Origin: Phosphitispora fastidiosa
GTDB taxonomy: Bacteria > Bacillota > Thermincolia > Thermincolales > UBA2595
Assembly: GCF_019008365.1 (NCBI RefSeq)
Contig: NZ_JAHHUL010000024.1
Span: 1 to 52,859 of the forward strand
DNA length: 52,859 nt
Reading direction: 5' to 3'
Shown: positions 35,682-44,889 of the stretch, one piece after another
Layout of the letters: each line of letters begins with the position of its first letter
How positions within the stretch are numbered: position 1 is the first letter of the stretch
Notes under the pieces: generated by a model
The model's database searches: none
Told to the model about the DNA's origin: nothing
What the model saw: the letters and a program-made list of their open reading frames with translations, nothing else
Translations under genes and position numbers: made by a program

Positions 35682-36341
35682 ATGAAGTCTGATCTTGTTT
35701 TGGCTGTTCCTAAGGGAACGCTCTATAAACCGACTGTAGCGTTACTTAAAGAGGCCGGTTTCAGTTGTAGTGATATGGAGACAGATACCAGAAAACTGCT
35801 GTTCACAGATGAGGAACAAAAGGTTAAGTATATTGTCTGTCGGCCTACTGATATCCCCACCTTTGTAGAGTATGGCGCGGCGGATCTGGGTTTTGTAGGT
35901 AAGGATACTATTGTGGAACAGAAAAAAGAGGTTTTTGAATTACTTGACTTAAAGTACGGTTTCTGCCGCTTTGTTGTGGCAATGCCCGAAGAAGCCGCCT
36001 TGGAGAAAGACTGGGATCAGCTAAATCATGTGAGAGTTGCCACCAAGTTTCCCAGGGTTGCGGAGGAATTTTTTATGAGCAGGGGCAAACAGATGGAAAT
36101 AATCAAGCTTCACGGTAATATTGAACTTGCGCCTATGGTGGGTCTGTCTGACCTGATTGTGGATATTGTTTCCACAGGGAGGACACTTAGAGACAACAAG
36201 CTGGTGGAAGTGGCCCGGATTTTTAATTCCACTACCAGGCTGATTGCCAACAGGGTCAGTCACAGGATGCTAAACAGCAGGATTAACCCTATCGTCAGGA
36301 AGATAAGGGAAATAGTTGAAAACGGGGGGATGCCTGAATGA
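35682..36341 (+). CDS. hisG: ATP phosphoribosyltransferase, short form
   Basis: About 219 aa, catalysing the first step of histidine synthesis from ATP and PRPP. The ATG at 35682 follows AGAGGTG; a GTG three codons earlier is part of that site. It has AVPKGTLY, the PRPP loop region DIVSTGRTLRDN, and lacks the C-terminal regulatory ACT-like domain, so it is the short type that needs HisZ, which is encoded just upstream. It overlaps hisD by four bases. Confidence 0.94.
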   Translation: MKSDLVLAVPKGTLYKPTVALLKEAGFSCSDMETDTRKLLFTDEEQKVKYIVCRPTDIPTFVEYGAADLGFVGKDTIVEQKKEVFELLDLKYGFCRFVVAMPEEAALEKDWDQLNHVRVATKFPRVAEEFFMSRGKQMEIIKLHGNIELAPMVGLSDLIVDIVSTGRTLRDNKLVEVARIFNSTTRLIANRVSHRMLNSRINPIVRKIREIVENGGMPE

Positions 36342-37621
36342 TAAGGATATTGGAATCCGGAGATACCGCTATTGCTAATGTTATCAAGAAAGAATTTCCT
36401 GACCAGGCGGTTTATGAGGAACGGGTCAGGGAAATTCTGCAGAATGTCAGGGAACGCGGTGACGAGGCCCTTATTGAATACACAGCCAGGTTTGACCGGG
36501 CTCAGCTTGCCCCAGAAACCCTGAGGGTTTCTACTGCGGAAATAGAAGAGGCATATAAAGAAACAGATGATGAATTTCTGACTGCTATCCGGAGGGCCAG
36601 GGATAATATTGCGGTTTATCACCGCAAACAGCTGCATACATCATGGATGGAAACCAGTGAGGACGGCACCATCCTCGGTCAGCTGATCAGGCCGGTGGAG
36701 CGGGCCGGTATCTATGTCCCGGGAGGTACGGCCAACTATCCGTCTTCGGTGTTAATGAATGCGGTACCGGCCGGTGTTGCCGGGGTCCGTGAGATAGTAA
36801 TGGTGGCCCCGCCGGGAAGTGATGGGAGGCTGCAGGCTTCTACCCTGGTAGCTGCCGCTGAGGCCGGAGTTACGGAAATCTATAAGCTGGGAGGAGCCCA
36901 GGCAGTGGCGGCTTTGGCTTATGGTACCGCAACTGTAAAGCCTGTTGATCTGATCACCGGACCGGGTAATATATATGTTACTCTGGCCAAAAAAATGGTA
37001 TATGGTGTGGTTAATATAGATATGCTGGCCGGACCCAGTGAGATACTGGTGATTGCCGATGATACCGCAGACCCGGTTTATGTGGCGGCTGACCTGCTGT
37101 CCCAGGCCGAGCATGATGTACTGGCTTCGGCAGTGCTGTTAACTCCCTCCAGAGTCTTGGCCGAAGCTGTCAGGGAAGAAATTCGCCGGCAGGTCGGTTA
37201 CCTCTCCCGGAAGGAAATCATGACCGCATCTTTAAGGGACTACAGCGCCATCATTGTGACCAGGGACCTGGCGGAGGCAGTGGAACTGGCAAACAGTTAT
37301 GCCCCCGAACACCTGGAGCTGGCTGTGGCAGCGCCCTTTGACATGCTGGGGAAAATCAGGAATGCCGGTTCCATCTTTATGGGGCATTATACCCCGGAGC
37401 CGGTGGGAGATTATTTTGCCGGACCCAACCATGTGCTGCCAACCGGCGGAACGGCAAGGTTTTATTCTCCGTTGAATGTGGATACCTTTATGAAAAAATC
37501 CGGCCTGATTGCATATTCTCCGGACAGACTGAAGAAGCACGGCGCTGATATCATCAAACTGGCTGAGACAGAAGGCTTGGATGCCCATGCCAACTCTGTC
37601 CGGGTCAGGCTGGGAAAGTGA
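36338..37621 (+). CDS. hisD: Histidinol dehydrogenase
   Basis: A 427-aa zinc enzyme performing the last two oxidation steps to histidine. Motifs seen are GIYVPGGTANYPSSVLMNAVPA, the AGPSEILVIAD segment, LLSQAEHD, and the C-terminal zinc/substrate residues in AGPNHVLPTGGTARF. Length is standard. Start ATG overlaps the hisG stop (ATGA). Confidence 0.96.
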   Translation: MIRILESGDTAIANVIKKEFPDQAVYEERVREILQNVRERGDEALIEYTARFDRAQLAPETLRVSTAEIEEAYKETDDEFLTAIRRARDNIAVYHRKQLHTSWMETSEDGTILGQLIRPVERAGIYVPGGTANYPSSVLMNAVPAGVAGVREIVMVAPPGSDGRLQASTLVAAAEAGVTEIYKLGGAQAVAALAYGTATVKPVDLITGPGNIYVTLAKKMVYGVVNIDMLAGPSEILVIADDTADPVYVAADLLSQAEHDVLASAVLLTPSRVLAEAVREEIRRQVGYLSRKEIMTASLRDYSAIIVTRDLAEAVELANSYAPEHLELAVAAPFDMLGKIRNAGSIFMGHYTPEPVGDYFAGPNHVLPTGGTARFYSPLNVDTFMKKSGLIAYSPDRLKKHGADIIKLAETEGLDAHANSVRVRLGK

Positions 37622-37632
37622 GGGCAGATACT

Positions 37633-38703
37633 ATGCAAATCAGAGATATGGTAAGGGAAGACATCCGGAACCTGGTGCCCTATGAGCCCCATCCATATGC
37701 GGATGTGATTAAACTTGATGCCAACGAAAATCCTCATGCCTTTCCTGCTCCGGTAATTAAAGATATTTTCGAAACCCTTACCGGTGATGTTTTCACCAGG
37801 TATCCGGACCCCCTTGGTGAGGAATTAAGGGGTGAGATCGGGAAAATGACAGGGGCTGCCCCGGAAAACATTATCCTGGGGAACGGGTCTGATGAGCTTA
37901 TCCAACTGCTGCTGCAGACCTTTGGCGGACCGGGCAGGCGGGTGGTCATTCCGGTCCCTACATTTGCAATGTACAAAATCCATGGACAGATTACCGGGAC
38001 TGAGCCTGTAGAGATTCCCCGGAACAGCGATTTTTCTCTTGATGAGGAGAGATTAATTGCTGAAATGCAGGTTTCGGGCGCTACCACGACCTTTATTGCC
38101 ACACCCAATAATCCGACAGGCACCATAGCGCCGGTGGAACAGGTGCGCCGGCTTCTGGAGCGGGTGGATTCCCTGGTGATAATTGATGAGGCATATATTG
38201 ATTTTGGAGGCCAGACCTGCCTGCCCCTGATTCGGGAATACCCGAACCTGGTGGTGCTGCGGACCTTTTCCAAGGTTGCCCTGGCAGGGCTGCGGCTCGG
38301 TTATCTGACGGCAGATGCCGCTGTCGTCAGGGAACTGCTGAAGGTAAAGCAGCCATACAATGTTAATGGATTTTCTCAGGCGGCGGCCCGGGCAGTGCTC
38401 AAAAACTGGCAGTATTTCCGGGAACAAATTGCGGAAATAGTTGCGGAACGGGTAAGACTGGAGGCTGAATTGGGAAAAATAAAGGGAATTGAAGTGTTCC
38501 CTTCAAAAGCAAACTTTGTTCTCTTCAGGGTTCCGGTCCCGGCGGCTGAACTTCACCGGGGGCTGTTGGAAAACGGTGTCCTGGTCAGGAAAAACCCCGG
38601 CCGCACTCACGGGTTGGAGCAGTGCCTGCGGGCAACAGTCGGCACCAGGCAGGAAAATGACTTTTTTCTGGAGAAACTAACTAAATTAATTCCCATTTCA
38701 TGA
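37633..38703 (+). CDS. hisC: Histidinol-phosphate aminotransferase
   Basis: A 356-aa fold type I PLP enzyme. The PLP lysine lies in FSKVALAGLRLGY, preceded by VIIDEAYIDF and the ATPNNPTG motif. Start at ATG 37633; a GTG 15 bases upstream overlaps the hisD stop but lacks a site of its own. It converts imidazole acetol phosphate to histidinol phosphate. Confidence 0.95.
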   Translation: MQIRDMVREDIRNLVPYEPHPYADVIKLDANENPHAFPAPVIKDIFETLTGDVFTRYPDPLGEELRGEIGKMTGAAPENIILGNGSDELIQLLLQTFGGPGRRVVIPVPTFAMYKIHGQITGTEPVEIPRNSDFSLDEERLIAEMQVSGATTTFIATPNNPTGTIAPVEQVRRLLERVDSLVIIDEAYIDFGGQTCLPLIREYPNLVVLRTFSKVALAGLRLGYLTADAAVVRELLKVKQPYNVNGFSQAAARAVLKNWQYFREQIAEIVAERVRLEAELGKIKGIEVFPSKANFVLFRVPVPAAELHRGLLENGVLVRKNPGRTHGLEQCLRATVGTRQENDFFLEKLTKLIPIS

Positions 38704-38719
38704 AACGGAGTGATTTGAA

Positions 38720-39313
38720 GTGGCTAAGGCACGGAAAAGCAAGGTATCCAGGACGACAACAGAGACAGATATTAATATCTCGCTGAACCTGGATGGTAAA
38801 GGAAGCTACAAACTGGATACAGGGGTCCCTTTTCTGGACCATATGCTGGCATTATGGTCCAGACACGGTATGTTTGACCTGGATGTAGAAGCCCAGGGAG
38901 ATACCGGGATTGATGACCACCATACTGTGGAGGATATCGGCATCTGCCTTGGACAGGCAATTTCTCAGGCCTTGGGAGATAAGGCGGGAATCAGGCGTTA
39001 CGGAACTGCTTTTGCGCCCATGGATGAGTCTCTGGCCATGGTAGTTATTGATATCAGCGGCAGGGCCTTTACCTCTGTTGATATACCTATGCCGGCTCAG
39101 AAGGTAGGGGACTTCGATACCGAGCTGGTGGAGGAATTCTTACGGGCTCTGGCCACTAATGCGGAGATTACTCTCCATGTCAGGCTGCTTCAGGGAAAGA
39201 ACACTCACCACATAATCGAGGCTGTTTTCAAGGCGCTGGGCAGGGCTATCAATGAAGCTGTTTCCATTGATGTGCGTATTGAGGGAATTATGTCTACAAA
39301 AGGGCAGCTATAA
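38720..39313 (+). CDS. hisB: Imidazoleglycerol-phosphate dehydratase
   Basis: A 197-aa single-domain HisB, without the histidinol-phosphatase fusion of enterobacteria. Mn-binding His clusters are visible: FLDHML, DDHHTVED and KNTHHIIEAVFKA. A GTG start follows GGAGTGA. A separate histidinol phosphatase is not in this window. About 94 bp of non-coding DNA with no clear element separates it from hisH. Confidence 0.95.
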   Translation: MAKARKSKVSRTTTETDINISLNLDGKGSYKLDTGVPFLDHMLALWSRHGMFDLDVEAQGDTGIDDHHTVEDIGICLGQAISQALGDKAGIRRYGTAFAPMDESLAMVVIDISGRAFTSVDIPMPAQKVGDFDTELVEEFLRALATNAEITLHVRLLQGKNTHHIIEAVFKALGRAINEAVSIDVRIEGIMSTKGQL

Positions 39314-39407
39314 GCATTGAGCGGCTGAGAGACAGGCAGTATGGGGCGGGAGGCATGAGAGCCGGCCCAGGTTGGCAGCATGAAAAATCGGAGGATAGAC
39401 AATTATT

Positions 39408-40010
39408 ATGATAGCTATAATTGATTATGGGATGGGGAATCTGCGGAGTGTGCAGAAAGGTTTTGAACACGTAGGGTTTGATGCCCTGGTAACATCAGAC
39501 CCTGAAGAAGTCAGAAAAGCCGCTAAGGTCGTATTGCCGGGAGTCGGGGCCTTTGGTGATGCCATGGCGAACCTGAGGAATGCCAGAATGACCGAAGTAA
39601 TTACCGATGCTGTGAAAGACGGGAAACCCTTTCTAGGGATCTGCCTGGGCCTGCAACTGATGTTTGATTCCAGTGAAGAATTTGGCTTTCATGAGGGCCT
39701 GAAAATCTTCCCCGGCAGAGTCAGGATGCTTCCTCCGGGGCTGAAAATTCCCCATATGGGATGGAACCAGATAGAGATCCGGCAGGAGGTTCCCCTGCTT
39801 AAAGATATTCCTGAAGGGGCGTCCTTCTATTTTGTGCATTCTTTTTATGCGGAACCCAGTGACCCTGGGATTATCACAACAGTGACAGACTATGGAATAA
39901 AATTTACATCCATAGCCGGGAAGGACAATGTTTTTGGCATCCAGTTCCACCCGGAGAAAAGCAGTTCACTGGGGCTGCAGATTCTAAAGAATTTCGGGGA
40001 GATGAGATAA
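39408..40010 (+). CDS. hisH: Imidazole glycerol phosphate synthase, glutaminase subunit
   Basis: A 200-aa class I glutamine amidotransferase. The nucleophile is Cys79 in GICLGLQLMF, with GVGAFGDAM before it and the His/Glu pair in FHPEKS near the C terminus. It channels ammonia to HisF. Its stop shares a base with the hisA start. Confidence 0.96.
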   Translation: MIAIIDYGMGNLRSVQKGFEHVGFDALVTSDPEEVRKAAKVVLPGVGAFGDAMANLRNARMTEVITDAVKDGKPFLGICLGLQLMFDSSEEFGFHEGLKIFPGRVRMLPPGLKIPHMGWNQIEIRQEVPLLKDIPEGASFYFVHSFYAEPSDPGIITTVTDYGIKFTSIAGKDNVFGIQFHPEKSSSLGLQILKNFGEMR

Positions 40011-40747
40011 TGCTGGTTATACCTGCAATCGACCTGCGCAACGGAAAATGTGTCCGGCTTGTGGAGGGGAAAATAGAGAATGAAACCATCTATTCAGATG
40101 ACCCGGCAGAAATGGCGCGTAAATGGGAAGGGCTTGGGGGGCAGTTCCTGCACCTGGTTGACCTGGATGGCGCTTTTGCCGGGAAACCGCAAAACGATGA
40201 GGCTGTCAGGAGCATTGTTGGCGCTGTCTCCATCCCTGCAGAGCTGGGTGGCGGAATCAGGGATATAGAAACCATTGCGTACTACCTGGACATGGGTGTG
40301 AGCAGGGTTATCCTGGGGACAGTGGCGATATCCAATCCAAAGCTTGTCGCCGATGCGGTCGGGAAGTTCGGGGCAGAGCGGATTGTGCTGGGGATTGATG
40401 CCCGGGACGGGATGGTGGCCATTCACGGCTGGGACTCCACAGTTACCAAAACAGCAGTTGAGCTGGCTTTGGAAATGAAGCAGTTAGGGGTCGAAAGGGT
40501 TATTTATACTGATATCAAGCGGGATGGGACCCTCAAGGGACCCAATATCGAGAGCACCAGGGAAATTGCTGTGGAAACAGGTCTTAAGATAATAGCTTCC
40601 GGAGGTATCGCCGGGCCAGAAGATATCAGAGCGGTAAAAGAGTTGGAGTCGGCGGGGGTGGAAGCGGTTATTACCGGAAAAGCCCTTTATGATGGCAGGC
40701 TGGATCTGGAGGAAGCCCTAAGGATTAGCGGGGGACAGGAAAGATAG
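40010..40747 (+). CDS. hisA: ProFAR isomerase
   Basis: A 245-aa (beta/alpha)8 barrel. The catalytic Asp8 (IPAIDLRNG) and the second Asp in GIDARDG are present, with phosphate-binding GGGIRD and ASGGIAGPED. It carries out the Amadori rearrangement before HisF/HisH. Confidence 0.96.
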   Translation: MLVIPAIDLRNGKCVRLVEGKIENETIYSDDPAEMARKWEGLGGQFLHLVDLDGAFAGKPQNDEAVRSIVGAVSIPAELGGGIRDIETIAYYLDMGVSRVILGTVAISNPKLVADAVGKFGAERIVLGIDARDGMVAIHGWDSTVTKTAVELALEMKQLGVERVIYTDIKRDGTLKGPNIESTREIAVETGLKIIASGGIAGPEDIRAVKELESAGVEAVITGKALYDGRLDLEEALRISGGQER

Positions 40748-40759
40748 GAGAGATAGGAG

Positions 40760-41518
40760 ATGCTGGCAAAAAGAATCATACCGTGTCTTGATGTAACCGG
40801 GGGCAGGGTGGTTAAAGGGACAAACTTCGTAGACCTGAGGGATGCCGGTGATCCGGTGGAGCTGGCGGCCTTTTATGACCGGGAAGGCGCAGATGAGCTG
40901 GTCTTTCTGGATATCACCGCTTCCTCGGACGGTCGGGAGACAATGCTTGATGTGGTCAGGAGAACTGCTGAGGAGGTCTTTATCCCGTTTACTGTTGGCG
41001 GGGGGATCAGGAAGGTTGAAGATATGAGGATAATGCTGGCTGCAGGAGCGGATAAGGTTTCGGTGAATACTTCTGCGGTGCAGAACCCGGGCCTGATAGC
41101 AGAGGGCGCCAATAAGTTCGGGTCCCAGTGTATCGTCCTGGCAGTTGATGCTAAAAGGACCGGCGCTCCGGGGAAATGGGAAGTATATATCCACGGCGGG
41201 AGGACCCCAACCGGGATAGACGCCATGGAATGGATTAAAAAGGCCGAAGAGCTCGGCGCCGGTGAAATACTCCTCACCAGCATGGATGGGGACGGGACCA
41301 AGGACGGTTATGATATCGAACTCACCAGGACGGTAGCGGAACTGGTTAATATACCTGTTATCGCCTCAGGCGGAGTAGGCAATCTGGAACACATCAGTGA
41401 AGGACTTGTCGAGGGAAAGGCCGATGCCGCCCTGGCAGCCTCCATATTTCATTTTGGAGAATATTCCATCAGTGAGACAAAGCAGTATTTGAGGGCAAAA
41501 GGGGTGGTGGTCAGATAA
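40760..41518 (+). CDS. hisF: Imidazole glycerol phosphate synthase, cyclase subunit
   Basis: A 252-aa barrel homologous to HisA. Catalytic Asp11 ([13 protein letters not shown]) and the second Asp in VLAVDAKR are intact, as are GGGIRKVED and [10 protein letters not shown]. It makes IGP and AICAR, so it feeds the purine pathway, where the missing formyltransferase step begins. TAGGAGA is its ribosome site. Overlaps hisIE by one base. Confidence 0.96.
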   Translation: MLAKRIIPCLDVTGGRVVKGTNFVDLRDAGDPVELAAFYDREGADELVFLDITASSDGRETMLDVVRRTAEEVFIPFTVGGGIRKVEDMRIMLAAGADKVSVNTSAVQNPGLIAEGANKFGSQCIVLAVDAKRTGAPGKWEVYIHGGRTPTGIDAMEWIKKAEELGAGEILLTSMDGDGTKDGYDIELTRTVAELVNIPVIASGGVGNLEHISEGLVEGKADAALAASIFHFGEYSISETKQYLRAKGVVVR

Positions 41519-42141
41519 TGGATTTTGAGATGAATTTACTTAAATTTGATGCACACGGGCTGATTCCGGCCATTATTCAGGATGTGAATACAGATGAGGT
41601 TTTGATGATGGCTTATATGAACAAGGAGTCTCTGCAGAAGACCCTCGAAACCGGGCGGACCTGGTTCTGGAGCAGAAGCAGGAAGGAACTGTGGAATAAG
41701 GGGGCTACCTCCGGTCATTACCAGGAGGTAAGGACCATAAGTTATGACTGTGACGCTGACAGTCTGCTGGTCAAGGCTGTGCAAACAGGGGCAGCATGTC
41801 ATACCGGTGAACGCACCTGTTTTCATAACCCTGTTTTGGAGGCTGCAGCCGAAGACTCCGCTTCAGCTGGCATACTCAATGAGGTTTATGAGGTGATAAT
41901 GAGCCGCAAGAGGGAGATGCCGGAAGGCTCATATACCACTTACCTGTTTACCAAGGGAATTGATAAGATCTGTAAGAAGGTAGGGGAAGAAGCCGCGGAA
42001 GTGATTATCGGAGCCAAAAACAGGAACAGGGAAGAGGTCATCTATGAGGTGGGGGACTTGATTTACCACCTGTTGGTCCTGCTCGGTGAACAGGGGATAG
42101 AGCCAAGCGAAGTTTACCGGGAACTGGCCGGGAGAAGATAA
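41518..42141 (+). CDS. hisIE: Bifunctional phosphoribosyl-AMP cyclohydrolase / phosphoribosyl-ATP pyrophosphatase
   Basis: A 207-aa fusion. The N-terminal HisI half has [24 protein letters not shown] (Mg) and the Cys/His zinc ligands in [13 protein letters not shown]. The C-terminal HisE half is an all-alpha NTP pyrophosphatase-like domain with [12 protein letters not shown] and [14 protein letters not shown]. It performs steps 2 and 3 of histidine synthesis and ends the his operon. Confidence 0.96.
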   Translation: MDFEMNLLKFDAHGLIPAIIQDVNTDEVLMMAYMNKESLQKTLETGRTWFWSRSRKELWNKGATSGHYQEVRTISYDCDADSLLVKAVQTGAACHTGERTCFHNPVLEAAAEDSASAGILNEVYEVIMSRKREMPEGSYTTYLFTKGIDKICKKVGEEAAEVIIGAKNRNREEVIYEVGDLIYHLLVLLGEQGIEPSEVYRELAGRR

Positions 42142-42267
42142 CGCTGTAGTTGCAGCCGCCGGCAGCCAATAATCAAGGCAGCTTAGCTGATATTTCGAAA
42201 AAATTACATTATTTCTTCACATTTTGGTCATAATTTTGGTTTATCCTATAGATGGAGGTGAAGAAAA

Positions 42268-42513
42268 ATGATGTATGGCTGGGGTGCCGGAGCCGGTTAT
42301 GGTATGAGTATATGGATGTTGATAAGCTGGATAATAATGGCGGTTGTGATAATTTTTGCTCTGTATGGGCTTATTGCAATAATCAGAAAATCTGAAACAG
42401 GGCGCTTTACGAATAAATCTTTAGAGCCAATAGAGTATCTCAAGGAAAGGCTTGCCAAAGGCGAAATTTCTCACGAGGAGTACCAGAAAATTAAAGAAGA
42501 ACTGCTAAAATAA
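42268..42513 (+). CDS. Small SHOCT-domain membrane protein
   Basis: An 81-aa protein with one membrane helix (SWIIMAVVIIFALYGLIAII) and a C-terminal SHOCT motif (EYLKERLAKGEISHEEYQKIKEELL). It is preceded by GGAGGTGAAG. Such proteins are often encoded near copper or oligomeric membrane systems, but the function is unknown. It ends at a hairpin shared with the convergent gene. Confidence 0.85.
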   Translation: MMYGWGAGAGYGMSIWMLISWIIMAVVIIFALYGLIAIIRKSETGRFTNKSLEPIEYLKERLAKGEISHEEYQKIKEELLK

Positions 42514-42531
42514 AAACTGATTAAGTAGATG

Positions 42532-42565
42532 AGACCTTCCCGGAACGGAAGGTCTTAACCTTTTT
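42532..42565. terminator. Terminator between SHOCT gene and the HPRT-like gene
   Basis: AGACCTTCC (42532-42540) and GGAAGGTCT (42547-42555) flank CGGAAC; the plus-strand tail is TAACCTTTTTC. The right arm touches the stop codon of the convergent gene. Confidence 0.8.
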
Positions 42566-43094
42566 CTGCAGGGGAAAGCTCGGCAATATATGGGAGATTA
42601 CGATATTTTTCTTCATAATCCAGGCCGTAGCCAACCGCGAATGCATCAGGCTGAATAAATCCCTGGTAGTCAACCGGAATGTTCAGGAGACGTTCCGCGG
42701 GATTGTCAAGAAGGGTGCAGATCTTTAAACTGGCCGGTTTGCTGGATTCCAGGTACTGACAGATATAACCGAGGGTCAATCCGGTACCGATGACATCCTC
42801 TACCATCAGGACATGCCGTCCGGTTATCGAAATGTCCAGGTCCTTGGTGATGCGCACAATACCTGTTTCACTGGTTACACCGGGGTAAAGACCGATGGCA
42901 AGGAAGTCAATACTGAGTGGAATGGTAAGTTGTCTGGTGAGGTCAGCAACAAAATATAATGACCCTTTAAGGACACTGACAATAACCGTATCCCTGTCCC
43001 GGTAGTCGGAGCTGATCTGCCGGCCCATTTCGGCAACTCTTTGTTTGATGGTTTCTTCACTGAACAGTATTTTTCCTATTTCGGGTTCCTTCAT
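42555..43094 (-). CDS. Degenerate hypoxanthine phosphoribosyltransferase homologue
   Basis: A 179-aa HPRT-fold protein with normal length and the C-terminal VGYGLDYEEKYRNLP conserved, but key residues are changed. The PRPP motif reads VEDVIGTGLT: the catalytic Asp of EDxxDTG is Gly103 (codon GGT). The flexible-loop Ser-Tyr pair is replaced (FLAIGLYPG). The base-contacting Lys of LLxKP is Asn131 (LLDNP). The Glu99-Asp100 pair that holds PRPP remains. It is therefore more likely a PRPP- or nucleotide-binding pseudo-enzyme than a salvage enzyme; the normal hpt is at 9969. Its start overlaps the stop of the gene before it (ATGA), so the two are translated together. Confidence 0.85.
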   Translation of the reverse strand: MKEPEIGKILFSEETIKQRVAEMGRQISSDYRDRDTVIVSVLKGSLYFVADLTRQLTIPLSIDFLAIGLYPGVTSETGIVRITKDLDISITGRHVLMVEDVIGTGLTLGYICQYLESSKPASLKICTLLDNPAERLLNIPVDYQGFIQPDAFAVGYGLDYEEKYRNLPYIAELSPAEKG

Positions 43095-44095
43095 TCTCCC
43101 TTGGTTCCTCCTTTATGCATTGTATTTCTATTTTGAAGCCGCGCTGCATCTGCTTCGCGAAGGGCGGGTTCACCTTCGCGCAGTCCGAATCTTTTCAGAA
43201 GTGAGTAGAAATCATTCTTAAATACAATATTTATGTTAGTTCCCGGGTATAGTTCCTTGAGGAGCCGCATCTTTTTCTTTTTTTCGGTGACATACTTTTG
43301 GTCCATAGTAGTAAGCTCGATATATGTGTCAAAGCGGGGCAGGTAAAAATCCGGAGCAAAGGCTTTGGTGATATTGCCTTCGGCATCCCATTCAATGGGA
43401 AAAGTCCGGGGTTCATACTCCCAGGCGATATTATACATATCAAGAATTTTGGAAAACTCTTCTTCAGAAGGATGCCTGAAGGCAGAAGGCTTCCCCGCTT
43501 CTTCAGTACCCTCAGGGCTGCCGGTGGAGACGGCAGCGGTCATTTTGACCTCAGCCAGATATGCCAGGAGAGATACACATTCCCTAATCCCCAGATAATC
43601 GGTATTCAGGGTAAGGTGATAAAGTCCGGGGTCTGCCCAGTCTTTCTCATATACTGTGTTGATAAACCTTCTGCGTTTCCGGTCGCTTAACTCAAGAAAC
43701 CTTTTTGCATCTTGTTTTTCCAGTCCGTGAGTCTGCATCACTCTGCTTAGCCGGACAGCATCAGAGGCGGTTATCCTAATATGCAGGGCGGCAGGATCGC
43801 CGGCAAATATTACCTGGGAGCCTAAACCCTGTATTATTACGGATTGTTTGGTCACCACTTCCCTGAGCCTGGTCTCTATATATTCGGCAAAGCTTACTCC
43901 GGCATCAGACCGTTTCAGAAAGAAGCGGGGACTCTCTGCCAGCATACGCATTTCATGGTCATCAGCTATTTCGGGCAGCCAGTGATTCATAATAAAATCG
44001 TGGGTGATTACCTCAAAGCCAAGGCGTTTGGCAAGCATTTGGATAATTTCATAGCCCAGGCTTCCGGCCTGTCTGGAAAAGGTAATAAAAAACAT
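43091..44095 (-). CDS. Cytidylate-kinase-like / PD-(D/E)XK-like fusion protein
   Basis: A 334-aa protein in two parts. Residues 1-185 look like the cytidylate-kinase-like family: FSRQAGSLGYEIIQMLAKRLG at the P-loop, then FIMNHW, VIIQGLGSQVIFAG and a helical lid. The loop lacks the Lys of a true P-loop (GSLGYE). After a linker (186-208), residues 210-305 have a nuclease-like pattern: a leading Glu helix, APDFYLP with Asp249, and YIELTT with Glu260 followed by Lys-rich sequence, as in PD-(D/E)XK folds. Function unknown. It overlaps the degenerate HPRT gene by ATGA, which argues for a joint role. The final ~30 residues are polar. Confidence 0.7.
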   Translation of the reverse strand: MFFITFSRQAGSLGYEIIQMLAKRLGFEVITHDFIMNHWLPEIADDHEMRMLAESPRFFLKRSDAGVSFAEYIETRLREVVTKQSVIIQGLGSQVIFAGDPAALHIRITASDAVRLSRVMQTHGLEKQDAKRFLELSDRKRRRFINTVYEKDWADPGLYHLTLNTDYLGIRECVSLLAYLAEVKMTAAVSTGSPEGTEEAGKPSAFRHPSEEEFSKILDMYNIAWEYEPRTFPIEWDAEGNITKAFAPDFYLPRFDTYIELTTMDQKYVTEKKKKMRLLKELYPGTNINIVFKNDFYSLLKRFGLREGEPALREADAARLQNRNTMHKGGTKGE

Positions 44096-44121
44096 ATCCT
44101 CACTCCGTCATCAGCATTCTA

Positions 44122-44162
44122 AGTTATTTAGTAATATTATACCAGAAATTAATCAAATAACT
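44122..44162 (-). promoter_or_regulatory. Promoter region with inverted repeat before the kinase-like gene
   Basis: On the minus strand TATAAT (about 44137-44142) has a weak -35 (TTAGTT) 17 bases upstream. AGTTATTT (44122-44129) and AAATAACT (44155-44162) form an inverted repeat that brackets the -10 box, as an operator would. Confidence 0.45.
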
Positions 44163-44889
44163 AAATCAACATTGCCACGGCAAAGATTTTTCAGTTAAAA
44201 TAAAAATGAATGCAACAGGTAGATATAGGAAGGTAGAACGAAGCTTGGCTGGTGCAAACCAATAATTTGAGTCTTTTTGAGCTTTGACTGTTGGCTGCCG
44301 GTTTAGTAGAATTGAATCAAGCTCCAAGGAATTCCTAAGATGGAATGCCTGAAAGGCCGGACCACAGAAGCGGAAAATACCGACACAATCAGTGAAACCG
44401 GTGAAATTAAATTCACTATATCGGAAGAGATTTAGCGAACCACTACTATAACAGAACTAACGGCATCGTATCATCTAAGGGTAAACTCATTCAGGGTTTT
44501 CAAGAAGGTGATAAGGTGATGGGAGGGTTGTTGTGGGAGGGAAGTAGCTGGATAGACGGATGATGAAGGGGTCACAAAAAGTTGGTAACAGGAAGTGGAA
44601 GTGGAATGGTATAGACAGGTGGGAAATCGATAAAGGTTCGTTGGAGCCTTTATTTTTTTATCCAGGAAAAGATATATGTTGTGAAAAGTAAGTCAATCAA
44701 GCTAAAAGCGGTTGGCTTATTATTTTTGCCAGCTCATTCATAGATGGGTATAATTAACTTCTATACCGGTATAAGCAAATTGAGGCAGGAAAAAAGAGAC
44801 ATATGACAAATAACATTATAAAGAGAAAAAAGTGGATAAATGGTTGATAAAAAGGGAAATAGAAGTAAAATTTAGCCAGGGAATGTGAA
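44163..44889. other. Long non-coding stretch before the HD-GYP gene
   Basis: About 730 bp without a convincing gene. A 31-aa frame (44340-44435, beginning MECLKGRTTE, AAGGA nine bases upstream) is possible but weak. ATAAAGG (44630-44636) and CCTTTAT (44647-44653) followed by TTTTTTTA look like a terminator. The stretch is unusually rich in GGAAGTGGAA-like purine runs around 44520-44620. It might be the remains of decayed genes or a long leader. Confidence 0.5.

Noticed and set aside
44210-44330. Possible c-di-GMP (GEMM) riboswitch upstream of the HD-GYP gene, from GGTGCAAACC and GGCTGCCGGTTT words
   Set aside because: The order and spacing of the conserved GEMM blocks are wrong, the central GACGCAAAGCC block is missing, and the gene is ~560 bp away with a terminator-like hairpin between.
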